Origin: Chionis minor
Taxonomy: Eukaryota > Chordata > Aves > Charadriiformes > Chionididae
DNA length: 64,000 nucleotides
Direction: 5' to 3'
NCBI GenBank assembly: GCA_013398295.1
Contig: VZSF01008831.1
Location: 1 to 64,000 of the forward strand
Shown here: one piece after another, positions 50,146-62,000 of the stretch
Numbering within the stretch: position 1 is the first letter of the stretch
How the letters are laid out: every line of letters begins with the position of its first letter
Position numbers and translations under genes: made by a program
The notes under the pieces: generated by a model
The model's input: only the letters and a program-made list of their open reading frames with translations
Told to the model about the DNA's origin: nothing
Database searches by the model: none

Positions 50146-53100
50146 ACAGGAAGAGTGCCAATGGGCTCTCCTGTTTTAGCTTTTCTTATGATCCTCAATA
50201 TGGCACTGTCCTGGATGAGGCAGGGAGTTAGAGGGTGACAAAGAGCAGTCCTGGTGCAGAGCTGATGCTGTGGGAGGCAACTGTGCCACTTCCTGGCTTT
50301 AGATGGGAGCCCCTGAGAGGGAAGCAGAAGCTGCGAGAAAAAAAACGTGTAAAAGTAGCTCCAAGGGGAGGTCAGAGAGAAAGAAATCCCCATCATGATC
50401 ATCATACTGCTCCCAGCAAAGACCTCAGCTTGCTTGCTGTTATCCCCTCCTGTTCTCCCCCACTTTCTCTAGGAAGACTAAACCCATCAGTCTTGGGATA
50501 CAAAGGGACACAGGTAGGGTGAGCACCAAACCACAAAAAATGCAAATACTAGGAAAGTTTTGGGGGTTTTTTGTGTGTCACAATTTAAGTAGTATTATTA
50601 AACTTTTCCTTATTAATTAAGCCAGATTGTTTGTTTGTTAAAATATTGATTATTAGCTTATGTGTACAGTGTGTCTTGTTTTGCACATAAGATTTTGAGC
50701 CTAAAAAAGTAAAGCAGATTCAAGTATCCAATAGAATCAAACACTGCTTTTGCAGTCTGCATAGTTAGAAAATAATTACTTGATTTGATCATTTCTTGGT
50801 TTCAGGATAACAAAAATACGCCTTCAAAGAGTTGAAGGTAGAAAAGGATTTCTGAATAGGACTTAAAAGCTAAATATTGTGCTGAAAAATCTGGGGACCC
50901 TTATTCGGCCCTTAACCTGACATCGGCTTTACCCCTATTTTCCAGACGTGATTATAACATGTACGTCAGACTTCAGTTCTCCATCTATTGAATGGAAATA
51001 TGTTCAACCCAACACAATGGGATTTTTTCATAAAGATAAAAATAATAATGGAAAGAAGCCTTGTAATGAAGATGAAGTAAATGCATGTTATTCTGGTTTG
51101 CTGGTGTTTTTTTCCAGTTCAGGAAAGATTTTTCCATTTATTTTCTACAGATGAAGCAAGGAAAGATCTGATAGGCAGCAATAGGAAATTAAGAAAGATA
51201 AAATTATGAAGGTGTTGTTAAGAATGGAGTACGTGCTCAAATATCATCTTGCACAGTCCCAAAATGGGAGGCAAATCTTGATTTTTCCATCCGGTACTTT
51301 ATTGCAGCTAAAGGCAAAGAGTTGCAGACTGTGCTGACAATCTGGGAAATTTTAGGCTGGCAAACAACAACTTTGAGATGAGTTTGCATGTTCACAGCAG
51401 ATAAGCTAAATGTGAGTTCTCAAAAGAGAGAGTTAAAAGTATAAAGAAGGAAATCTTGTGTAAAGTTAGGGGGCAATATCATCTTAGTATAGGTGCAAGC
51501 GCTAGTGGAATGGAACGTTTCTGTGACAGTAGAAACTGGAGAGTTTGTAGAAAATCTATGAGAACAATTAAAAGATTTGGAAACAGGTTCTCTTGAGGGT
51601 TTTAATCTGCTTATCAAAGAAATAAAAGGGATGAATTTAAGGCGGAGGGGGTACATGCTTGCATGTGTGGGTAAGTGGCTGTCTTGCATACTGGAAGTAT
51701 CTCCTGGCAAACAAAACTTTGATCAAGGGTTCTCTAATACACTAGACAAAAGCGTAACATAATTCAATGGCTGGAAGCTGAAACAAGAGAAAATTATAGT
51801 AATAGAAAAGGCTCCAATTTTTAACAGTGAAGATAATTAACTACCTTGATGAAATCGTAATTGGTTTTCCCTGGGAATTTCAATTAAGACTTGGTATATT
51901 TTTCTTAACAAACTCTTTTGATTCTGCTGGAATTCTGGGAAATCCTATAATTTTTGTTATTTTAGAGGTCAGATTAAATTATCATCATAATAATTTCTGG
52001 CTTTGTCATCTGTGTTCAGTAATCATTTATCTGATGTTCTCATTGTTGATTCATACATTTTCTTCTATTCTTTCTCTCCTAAACCCCCTTTTCCCTGGAT
52101 ATATCCCTTTCTAATTTGTTCTCTGCCCACTGGCCTCCTCTCCCCTCTCTTGGGCCCCTGCACCACAGACCTTGTTCACATGTGTGTTTTGTTTCTTTGG
52201 CTCACAACCCAAACATGAGCAAGTCGGTAGATTCACGCTGTAAAAGATCAATGTTTTGCCACAAATATTGCCTCCCCAAAGAGCTAACTTGCATTGGGTA
52301 ACATAAATATTAGGGGTCTGAGAGCAGGCTGGAAGTGATTAGAAAAATTACTTCAGTGTACAAAGCTTTTATAATTCTGATTTTATGAATTGACATATTT
52401 TTTTAGAAGGGATGTGTGTCTGGAACCTCTGTCTCCAGTGGTACCCAATGAGAAAACTTCAATGAATTAGTTTTTTCATTTAGCTCTCTTAGAATGGCCT
52501 ATTTTTAAACAGAAAGGAAACCTTTACTGCAGCAGAAATGGATCAAGGTCCAGATCAGGTCTTCAGTGTGTCAGGTGCAATGGTAACAGCCAAACAAAAG
52601 CGTCCCATAGCCTTAGGTCTGACAGTCTGTTAAGCGAATTTGTACGCACACAAGAAGAAGTGTCTTTCTGAAACATGAAGATGCCCAGGAGAGTGACTCT
52701 GGAAAGGATTTACAGACTTTTAATAGTTCAAGACATTATTTGTGCAATAACAAAAGAAAAAGGTTTAGAGAGCAATCAGATTTTCATGGACAAAAGCTAG
52801 GCTCTTGTCCTGAGGGGAGAAAGGATCATAGGTAGTGATTTTTGTATGTGTCCGGAAGAGATGCAAAAAAAGTGTTTGACAGCTGGAGAAGCCGAGACAA
52901 GAGAAAGAGCTGCTCATTCTATCTCATCTATTTTGTATGCTTTTATATTCCATTTTCTCTGAGTGTGATTTCTAGCTCTTTCCTCCTTTCTCTGTTAAAT
53001 TGTCTCATTCTTTTTTTTTACACTCTTCTTAGAACAAAAAACAATTCTTTTTCATATCCCTGCTCAGTGCTTTTTCTGTCCCACTGTCCTACACTATTCT

Positions 53101-55276
53101 CAATACTGAACCACAACATTTCCCTAACTTTTTGCAAGTGCATCCTCATTTTGGTCACATCTGTGTCCACATGACTGCTGTAGTCTCTCCTGATGTCTGC
53201 TGCTCATATTTTACTAGCTGTGCAGAAGCGAGCGAGAAATAATTACAAGCATGAATATCCATCTCTCTGCCTTGGAGGAAGTGGGTACTTACCAGCACAT
53301 AAAAGCAGGTAACTGTTCCAGGAGTAGTATGAACACTTCTTGATATCTCCAAAAGCTTGTAAAACTCACTTGGTTCTCCAATTTGGTTCTCTCATACTTT
53401 CACTGTGTTTCTAGTCTTCAAAAGTGCATTAAGAAATCTACCCTACGACTGACAAGCCCAGTAACCATGTGGTGATGGTTTGGCTAAAGAGCTGATTACG
53501 CATTGTGGAGAATGCCTTGAAGCGAGAACTCCAAGAGTTACAGCAGTGTCAATACACCGGGACAAATACTAATCTCCAAGGCTTCTTACAATTTCACTAG
53601 TTTTTCCACCTTAACATACAACCGTTTTTGAATGAAAATGAAGTGAAAAGCTGATGAAACACTACAAGTTTCAAATGAGACAAGACAACCTTTTTATCTG
53701 TTCAGCCACAAGGTTATGGTATGCACTTGGGCTAAAAAGTGTCATTAATTTCCTTATGCCAATTACGAATGTGAAAAAAATCCCATATCCCTAACCAGAG
53801 CAATTATTTTCCCCAGATAAAGAACATAGATGTAACTGTAGTGATTTTTTGTTTGTTTGTTTATTTTTCTTTTTTTTTTTTTTTTTACCAGTTTGGGCCA
53901 TTCAAGAGTTTGTTTAAGCCAATTGGTTGAACTGAATCTCAGCTGCTGCCCTGGAGTTTCTGTATACCAGTAAAATCTCTTGAGTATAAACAAATGATTT
54001 TTGCATGTGGGAGGATGATGTGACCGGAAGGTGTATTTCACTTTTGACAGGGATTAAGATGATCCCTATGGCATAATATTTTGTTGGCTTGGCAAAAAAT
54101 TCTGAGCCTTGGCCTCTTAAATGTCATGGAGTTTTCATAGGAAAAAATTTTATTAGGAAATGTCAGAGTAAATATCTAAGCATGGGATGGCTCAAAGCTG
54201 CCAGTCATACATACAGTACTGATGGATTCTTGGCTGTGTCTTTTGTTAAGTAGATGAGAATACTGGCTTCATGAATTTTGGTTACATGTCTAAATGCAAG
54301 AGCTGCCCACGCAAAACCTGTGTCGGAACTTTCTAAGATGACATGGTCGATAGAAGTGAGAAGTTCTGATTCAAAATAAAGAATCAGGACATCTGTTTCA
54401 AGTTTAATGCTTTTGGGGCGAGATGATGGAGGGGGAACACATTACTTTAATGTGACAAATACTGATCAATTTATTTCAAACTTTACTCTGATGATAAAGA
54501 TACAAAGTGAAGATATTAAAATACTTGCCACTCTTCCACAAATGCAAATAATAGTTATATCTTAACACTTTCCTTCAAACTTAGAGTCTAACATTCCTCA
54601 GTATCATTCAGTCATACAAAGTGGAACCTGGGAATAAGAAGCAATATTTTTTTCTGAAAGGTTGTATCAAGAAGGGGCATTTACATAAGTATATGTATAA
54701 TGGACTTCTTGGTGGTGTACAAAAAAAGAAAAATGCAGCTAGGTACCTGATGCAACTGCTTAACTGTGCATGGGTTTCTGAAGACAGAAGCATCTTTTTT
54801 TAGCCTGTTTTCTGTTTGACCCTTGTTTAGGTGGAATGTGCACCACCAGTGATACAAATTTCTGAAGCAATACCTTGAATATCATGTCTTGTGCTACTAA
54901 GTTACTAGGCCAGCTAATCAGCATTTTTATCATTGGGCTGTCAGTCTCCTAGTTATCATCTTCCAAGACATTCCCAAGAAAGATTTGAAATGACACAATA
55001 TTTTATATAATATTTTTCATAAAGTTAAACTATGAATAAAATTCTGCATAGAAAATAATAATCATGCTTTTCAAAATAAGGATGTAACGTTATCAACAAA
55101 AAAAGCACTTAAAATCCAAGAGACAAGCCTAGGATATACTTCTCAGTGCTTATTGAGATTCTTCTTGACTAGCCCTAGTTTAACCTGTTTCAGCTAGTTA
55201 TTTACTTTTCCTAATTGGAAATGTGTTTATCTCTTCATTATCTATATTTATGTTAGGAAAAATGCTTCTACAGTTA
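50146..55276. other. AT-rich sequence without recognisable genes
   Basis: The first 350 bp or so remain GC-richer and may belong to the preceding repeat or to another one that I cannot name. The rest is AT-rich with frames of up to 110 codons and no recognised domain. A 17-base T run lies at 53870-53886, just after a short GTTT tandem. Confidence 0.5.
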
Positions 55277-57515
55277 CAGAATCACAGAAAGTTAAGGGTT
55301 GGAAGGGACCTCTAGAGATCATCTGGTCGAACCCTCCTGCCAGAGCAGGTCCACCTAGAGCAGGTTGCACAGGATGGCATCCAGGTGGGTTTTGAACATC
55401 TCCAGTGTCGGAGACTCCACCACTTCTCTGGGCAGCCTGTTCCAGTGCTCTGCCACCCTCAAAGGAAAGAACTTCCTCCTCACCTTGAGATGGAACTTCC
55501 TATATTCGATTTTATACCCAGTGCCCCCTGTCCTATCACTGGGTACCACTGAAAAAAGACTTTCCCCCTCCTCCTGGCCCCCTCCCTTTAAGTATTTATA
55601 AACATTGATGAGATCACCCCTCAGTCTTCTCTTCTCCTGACTAAAAAGACACAATTCCCTCAGCATTTCCTCATAGGAAAGATGCTTCAGCCCCCTAATC
55701 ATCTTCGCGGTCCTTTGCTGCACCCTCTCCAGCAGTTCCCTGTCCTTCTTAAACTGGAGAGCCCAGAACTGAACACAGTACTCGAATTGTGGTCTCACCA
55801 GGGCAGAGTAAAAGGGGAGGATGACCTCCCTCGACCTGCTTACTACACTCTGCTTGATGCACCCCAGGATGACATTGGCCTTCTTGGCCAAAAGGGCACA
55901 TTGCTGGCTCATGGTTGTCCTGTTGTCCACCAGGACTCCCAGGTCCCTCTCTGCACAGCAGAGATCTTGCCAGCAGATCAGCCCCCAACCTGTACTGGTG
56001 TGTGGGGTTATTCCTCCCCAGGTGCAGGACCCTACATTTGCCTTTGTTGAACTTCATACAGTTTCTCTCTGCCCAACTCTCCAGCCTGTCCAGGTCACGC
56101 TGAATGGCAGCTCGGCCTTCCAGGGTGTCAGCCACGCCTCCCAGCTTCCTGTCATCATCAAACTTGCTGATGGTACACTCCATCCCTTCATGCAGGTCAT
56201 TGATGAATACATTGAACAGGACTGGACCCAGCACTGACCCCTGAGGAACACCACTATTTGCAGGCCTCCAACTAGACTCTGCCCCACTGATCACAACCCT
56301 CTGAGACCTACCTGCTAACCAGTTTTTGATCCACCCCACTGTCCTTTCATCTAACCCACACTTCCTAAGCTTGCCTACAAGTATGTTGTGGGAGTTGGTG
56401 TCAAAAGCCTTGCTGAAGTTAAGGTAGACAACATCCACTGCTCTCCCCTCATCTATCCATCCAGTCATGCCATCGTAGAAGTCAGACATGACTTCCCCTT
56501 GGTGAATCCAGGTTGATGACTTCTGATAACCCTCTTTTCCTCCGGATGCTTGGAGATGACTCCCAGAACAAGCTGTTCCATCATCTTTCGAGGGATGGAG
56601 GTCAGACTGATTGGTCTGTAGTTTCCTCGGTCCTTCTTCTTGCCCTTTTTGAAGACTGGAGTGACATTGGCTTTCCTCCAGTCCTCAGGCACCTCGCCTG
56701 TTCTCCAGGACCTGTCAAAGATGATGGAGAGCAGACCAGCAATGACTTCTGCCATCTCCCTCTGCACTCACGGGTGCATCCCATCAGGACCCATGGACTT
56801 GTGGATGTCCAGTTCATTTAGTTGGTCTCTAACTTGACCCTCCCCAACCAAGGGAGAGTCTTCCCTGCTCCAGACTTTCCCTGTTCTCTGTAAAGTCTGG
56901 GGGTCCCTGAGGGCTGGCCTGAGTAGTGAAGACTGAAGCAAAGAAGGCATTCAATAACTCTGCCTTCTCTGCATCCTCTGTTGACATGGCACCCGTCTCA
57001 TTCAACAGAGGGCCCACATTCTCTCTAGTTTTCCTTTTCCCTCCTATGTACTTGAAGAACCTCTTCCTGTTGACCTTGACATCCCTGGCCAGATCTAATT
57101 CCAAGAAGGCCTTGGCTTTCCTCGTTTCGACCCTGCATACTCTGACAGTATTCTTATAGTCTTCCCAAGTGGCCAGTCCCTTCTTCCACATTTTGTAAAC
57201 TTCTGTCTTCCCCTTGAGCTTTTTCAGGAGCTCCCTGCTCAACCACGCTGGTTTCCTGCTTCCTCTGCCAGATTTCTTACTCTTAGGGATGCACGGATCC
57301 TGAGCTTGGAGGAAACAATTCTTGAAAATCAACCAGCTCTCTTGAGCCCCGCTACCCTCTAGAGCCCTAACCCATGGGATTTCTTCAAGCAGTTTCTTGA
57401 AGAGATCAAAGTCATCCTTCCTAAAGTCCAAGGTTGCAACCCTACTTGTTGTTTTATGCCCACTACACCTAATCCTGAACTCAAACAAGTTCTTCAGAAC
57501 AAGTGTAGGAAGCAA
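55277..57515 (-). mobile_element. CR1 retrotransposon, 5'-truncated 2.2-kb copy
   Basis: The longest single-family CR1 copy in the window. On the minus strand it runs from just downstream of the endonuclease domain (near 57515) through the linker and reverse transcriptase to the ORF2 C-terminus (stop near 55355) and a short 3' UTR. The UTR ends in an AGAATCACAG-type tail at 55277. The 5' truncation is typical of LINE insertions. Frame breaks near 56480, between 56765 and 56830, and between 55750 and 55930 split ORF2 into at least four pieces. Its 5' end faces the 5' end of the plus-strand copy that begins near 57735. Confidence 0.95.
55355..57515 (-). pseudogene. CR1 ORF2 remnant: linker, reverse transcriptase, C-terminus
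   Basis: Pieces in order on the minus strand are as follows. 57515-56829 is the linker after the endonuclease (ALEGSGAQESWLIFK, RKPAWLSRELLKKLK, KAELLNAFFASVF). 56767-56465 is the first RT blocks ([37 protein letters not shown]). 56489-55749 is the RT palm ([28 protein letters not shown]). 55930-55355 is the C-terminal region ending at the stop. The active-site box reads FDDD where CR1 normally has FADD, so the aspartates remain but the neighbouring residue has changed. Several frameshifts separate the pieces, so no reverse transcriptase can be made. Confidence 0.92.
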
Positions 57516-57751
57516 AATTTAGCTTTGTCCATGTTAAATTTTTTTATCAGATCTTTTTATGAGAAGTTTTGCTGAACAGACATTGATAGGACTTTTTGAA
57601 ATTCTAGTTAAAAACTTTATATCAGCAGAATATGGTAAAACTTCAGGAGGATGTTCATCAAATATATATACCTACTTAGCTGGTAAGCAATATCCAGCCT
57701 ACATTGTAAATAAAGCACACGACTAACATGCAGTATTGTAATTGTCCGCTC

Positions 57752-58087
57752 CTGGTTGTGCACTTGATGAGGTTGAAGACAGGAGTACAAAAACAATTAA
57801 AAAGGACTTCGGGGCACTGGGGTGACTGGTTGAGGCATTAGAAGCACAGGTAGTGTTTTCCTCAATTCCTCAGGGGCAGGGAGGGACACTGAGAGGAACA
57901 GGAAAACATACTTGTTGAACACGTGGCTCAGGGGCTGGTGCCAACAGTGGAATTTTGGTTTTTTGATCATGGGGAGGTTTACACTGCACCAGGCCTGCAG
58001 GTGGCAGATGGAATTAGGTTGTCTCAAAGAGGGAAAAGAATCCTTGTGCACGAGATGGCAGGGCTCATTGAGAAGGCTCTAAACTAG
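57752..58087 (+). pseudogene. CR1 copy A ORF1 C-terminus, esterase-like, degraded
   Basis: Homologous to the minus-strand ORF1 remnant at 18-311, with segments readable as DFGALG, TWLRGWC and AGLIEKALN followed by TAG at 58085-58087. A one-base frameshift lies at the GFFDHG segment (near 57962), and stops interrupt the upstream part. The block expected to read DGIHLS reads DGIRLS, so the putative catalytic histidine is replaced by arginine. The esterase assignment is family knowledge for CR1 ORF1. The frame is dead. Confidence 0.72.
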
Positions 58088-58171
58088 GTGCAAAGGGGGA
58101 AGGGGATAGAATGGAGCTCATTAGAGATGAGCCTAGGGGCAGCGTAGCAGCACTGGGGTGGAAAATCTATA

Positions 58172-59740
58172 TCCCATCTCAAGCGCATCTACACCAATGC
58201 ATGCAGCATGGACAACAAACAGAACAAGATGGGAGCCATTGTGAAACAGGATAGTTATGATATAGTCGCCATCACGGAAACATGGTGGGATGACATGATT
58301 GGAGTGCTGCAATGGATGGCTATAAGCTCTTCAGAAGGGACAGGCAGGGAAAGGGAGGTGGTGGGGTGGCTCTGTGTGTTAGGGAGTGTTTTGCTTGTAT
58401 GGAGCGACTGTTACTGTACAGTTACTGTAAAGGCAAGGGTGAGTCCTTTGGGTAAGGATGAGGGGGAAGGTCAACAAGGCAGATATCCTGTTGGGAGTCT
58501 GTTCCAGGCCACATAATCAGAATGAAGGGACAGATGAAGCATTGTACAAACAGCTGGCAGAAGTCTCACGATCCCCAGCCCTTGTCCTAGTGGGGGACTT
58601 CAACTTACCAGACATCTGCTGGAAATACAATACAGCAGAGAGGAAACAGTCTAGGTGGTTCATGGAGCGTGTGGAAGATAACTTCCTGTCACAATTGGTG
58701 AGTGAGCCTACCAGGGAAGGTGCCTTGCTAGATCTTCTGTTCACAAACAGAGAAGATCTGGTGGGTTATGTGGTGGTCAGAAGCCATCTTGGGCTTAGCG
58801 ACCGTGAAATGATAGAGTTCTTGATTCTAGGAGAAGTAAGGAGGGGGGTCGGCAAAACGACTACCATGGACTTCTGGAAAGCAGACTTTGGCTCGTTCAG
58901 GACACTCATTGAGAGAGTTCCTTGGGAGTCAGTTCTGAAGGGCAAAGGGGTCCAGGAAGGCTGGACACTTTTCAAGAAGGTGCAGGAGCAGGTGGTCCCC
59001 ATATGCTGTAAGACAAACCGGTGGGCAAGACGACAGGCCTGGCTGAGCAGGGAGCTTCTGCTGGGTCTCAGAGAAAAAAGGAGAGTTTACCATCTTTGGA
59101 AGAAAGGGCAGGTAACTCAAGAAGAGTATAGGGCCCTAGCAAGGTCATGTAGAAAGAACATCAGAAAAGCAAAAGAACAGCTAGGACTTAATCTGGCCAC
59201 TGTTGTAAAAGATAATAAAAAAGGTTTTTACAAATATATTAACAACAAAAAGAGAACCAGGGTGAATCTCCACCCTTTACTGGATGCAGAGGGGAAGATT
59301 GTCAGCAAGGATGAGGAGAAGGCTGAGGTACTTAATGCCTTCTTCACCTCAGTCTTCAAGAGCAAAACCAGTTATCCTCAGGATATTTACCACCTGAGGT
59401 GGAAGACAAGGTTGGAGAACAGAATAAACCCCCCATAATCCAGGAGGAAGCAGTTAGCGACCTGCTACACCAGCTGAATAGTCACAAGTCTATGGGGCTG
59501 GATGGGATCCACCCAAGAGTGCTGAGGGCACTGGCAGAGGAGCTTGCCAAACCACTCTCCATCATTTGTCAGCAGTGCTGGTCAATGGGGGAGGTCCCAG
59601 ATTGGAGGCTTGCCAATGTGATGCCCGTCTACAAGAAGGGTTGTAAGGAGTATCCAGGCAACTACAGAGCTGTCAGCCTGACCTCGGTGCCAGGAAAAGT
59701 TATGGAAAAATTCACATGGCATGTGAAAGACAACCAGGGG
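58172..59740 (+). pseudogene. CR1 copy A ORF2 remnant: endonuclease and partial RT
   Basis: The AP-like endonuclease domain is readable: IYTNACSMDNKQ near the start, AITETWWDD with its catalytic glutamate near 58270, LVGDFNLPDICWKYN near 58590-58630, then GLSDREMIEF near 58795. In the last motif the usual SDH is SDR, so the catalytic histidine is lost. Frame is broken between about 58310 and 58460, intact from 58458 to 59438 (326 codons, the longest frame here), then shifts into 59399-59740, which carries HKSMGLDGIHPRVLRALAEE and NYRAVSLTSVPGKVMEKF. The RT palm with the active-site aspartates is absent. Confidence 0.92.
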
Positions 59741-59785
59741 CTGAGTTTTGCATCAGTCTTTAATAATACTGGTAGACCTTGGGCT

Positions 59786-60380
59786 ACTGGGCTGGTTTTG
59801 TCTGGGATAGAGTTAATTTTCTTCATAGTAGCTGGTATAGGGCCATGTTTTGGATTTGTGCTGAAAAGTGTTGCTAACACAGGGATGTTTTAGTTACTGC
59901 TGAGCAGTGCTTACACAGAATCAAGGAGTTTTCTGCTTCTCATACCACCCCACCAGTAAGTAGTGGCTGGGGGTATACAAGAAGCTGAGAGGAGACACAG
60001 CTGGGACAGCTGACCCAGACTGAGTAAAGGGATATTTCATACCATATGACACCATGTTCAGCAAACAAAAGCTGGGGGAAGAAGAAGGAGGGGGATGTTT
60101 GAAGTGATGGTGTTTGTCTACCCAAGTAACCATTACTTGTGATGGAGCCCTGCTTTCCTGGAGATGGCTGAACATCTGCCGGCTAATGGGAATTAGTGAA
60201 TGAATTCCTTGTTTTGCTTTGCTTTCATGCACACACTTTTGCTTAACCTGTTAAACTGTCTTTATCTCAACCCACGAGTTTTCTCACTTTTACTCTTCTA
60301 CGTTTCTCCTCCATCCCACTAAGGGGAGTGAGTGGGAGGGTATGTGGTTCTTAGTTGCTAGCTGGGGTTAAACCATGACA
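59786..60380 (+). mobile_element. Solo ERVL-type LTR inserted in CR1 copy B
   Basis: The 595-bp insert matches, from memory, an LTR that is very abundant in birds: CTGGTTTTGTCTGGGATAGA near the start, a GACACAGCTGGGACAGCTGA segment in the middle, and GGTTAAACCATGACA at the end. CR1 copy B continues on both sides (left flank ends GACCTTGGGCT, right flank begins GCTGCCTTG). The trinucleotide GCT at both joins may be the rest of a target-site duplication, but this is not conclusive. No internal retroviral genes are present. The promoter and poly(A) regions look eroded (CAAACAAAAGC where I expect a TATA-like sequence, near 60060; TGTTAAAC near 60249). Orientation is taken from these features. Confidence 0.8.
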
Positions 60381-60480
60381 GCTGCCTTGTTCCCTGAGTC
60401 AGAGGACCACAAGTGCGGGAACAGTGACTTTCCCACACTCCTTTTCCTCTTGAGGACAGTGAAATTGTAAGGGACCAGCT

Positions 60481-61968
60481 GTTCTAGCTAAATGTTCACA
60501 GTCCATGGGCCCTGATGGGATTCATCCCAGAGTATGGAAGGAGCTAGCAGATGATATGGTAAGACGCCTCTTGATCACCTACCAAAGGTCTTGGGAGTCT
60601 GGGGAAGTCCCTGCTGACTGGAAGGTAGCCAATGTTATTCCAATTTACAAAAAGGGCATGAGGGAAGACTCAGGTAACTACAGATCTGTCAATTTAACCT
60701 CAGTTCCTGGAAAAATTATGAAGAAGATTATACTAGGTACTATTGAAAGGCATTTAAAGAATAATGCAATCATCAGGCAGAGTCAACATGGATTCACAAA
60801 GGGAAAGTCCTTTTTAACTAGTTTGATACGCTTCTGTGATAAGGTCACCTGCTAGTGGATGAAGGGAAGGTGGGGGATGTAGCTTTTCTGGATTATAGTA
60901 AGGCTTTTGATACTGTCCCTCAGAGGATCCTTCTGGACAAGTTGTCCAACTGTGGGATGAGCAGGTTGATGGTGCACTGGGTGAAGAACTGGCTGAAGGG
61001 CAGAGTTTAAAGGGTTGTAGCAAATGGGGCTCCATCTGGCAGGCGACTGGTCACCAGCAGTGTTCCTTGGTGTCCAATTCTAGGCCCAGTCATATTCAAT
61101 GTATTTATCAGCAATCTGAATGCGGGAGTTAAATTGACAAGTTTGCTTACGATACCACATTGCGAGGTACCGTTGACTCTTATGAGGGACAATATGCCTT
61201 GTGGAGGGATCTAGATAGATTGAAGCTTTGGCTATGGTTAATGGGTGAAATTTAACAAGCCCAAATGCCAAATTCTGCACCTAGGATGAAGTAATGCTGG
61301 GCACAAGTATAAATTGGGAGAGGAGTGGCTGGAGAGCAGCCCTGCAGAAAGGAATCTGGAAGGTCTCAATACAAGTCAGCAGTGTGCCCTGTCAGCCAGG
61401 AGGGCAAGCTACATCCTGGGGTGCATTAAACACAGCAAAACCAGCTGGTCACAAGTGGTGATTATTCTGCTTTATTCAGTGTTGGTGGAGCCTCACTTTG
61501 AATATTGTGTGCAGTTCTTGGCCCGGCAATTTAAGAAGGATGTGCAGGTTCCTTGAATGCGTCCAGAGGAGGGTAACAAAGCTGGTGAAAGGGCTGGAAG
61601 GAATGTCCTGTGAGGAGCTGCTAAGGACTTTGTGTTTGTCTGATTTGGAGAAAAGGAGGCCGAGGAGTGACCTCATTGCTCTCTATAGCTTCCTCAGGAG
61701 AAGTGGAGAGGGATGTGCAAATCTCTTCTTCCTGGTGTCCAGCGATAGGACCTGTGGGAACAGTTCAAAGCTGCATCCACCAGGGGAGGTTTAGACTAGA
61801 CATTAGGAAGGATTTCTTCACCGTGAGGGTGGTCAAACACTGGAACAGGCTTCCTAGAGAGGTGATCAATCCTCCAAGCCTGTCAATGTTTAAGAGGCAT
61901 TTGGACAAGGTCCTTAAGTACATGCTTGAACTTTTGGTCAGCCCTGAAATGGTCAGGCAGTTGGAATA
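60481..61968 (+). pseudogene. CR1 copy B ORF2 remnant: reverse transcriptase and C-terminus
   Basis: Readable blocks are SMGPDGIHPRVWKELADDM and ESGEVPADWKVANVIPIYKK (60505-60660), NYRSVNLTSVPGKIMKK, QSQHGFTKGKSFLT (near 60780-60820), SKAFDTVPQ-like sequence near 60900, and the C-terminal segments SQQCALSARRASYILGCIKH (61370-61430) and [20 protein letters not shown] (61830-61890). The active-site box reads FAYD where FADD is expected (near 61140), so the first catalytic aspartate is lost. Frame changes near 60850, 61360, 61550 and 61700 break the protein. The final frame reads on to 61967-61969 (TAG). Confidence 0.9.
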
Positions 61969-62000
61969 GATGATCACTGTAGGTCCCTGCCAACTGAAAT

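Larger units (their letters stand above)
57735..59740 (+). mobile_element. CR1 copy A: ORF1 end, endonuclease and first RT blocks
   Basis: Plus-strand CR1 with the end of ORF1 (to 58087), the inter-ORF spacer, the endonuclease domain, the linker and the first reverse transcriptase blocks up to about 59740. There it stops abruptly and is joined directly to a second plus-strand CR1 (copy B), which begins with sequence lying further upstream in the element. No 3' half of copy A is found beyond copy B. The start near 57735 is approximate. Its sequence differs clearly from copy B in the overlapping region, so the two belong to different CR1 subfamilies. Confidence 0.9.

Noticed and set aside
55365..57159. 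Plus-strand open frames inside the minus-strand CR1 copy
   Set aside because: They are antisense shadows of the degraded ORF2 and have no independent support.
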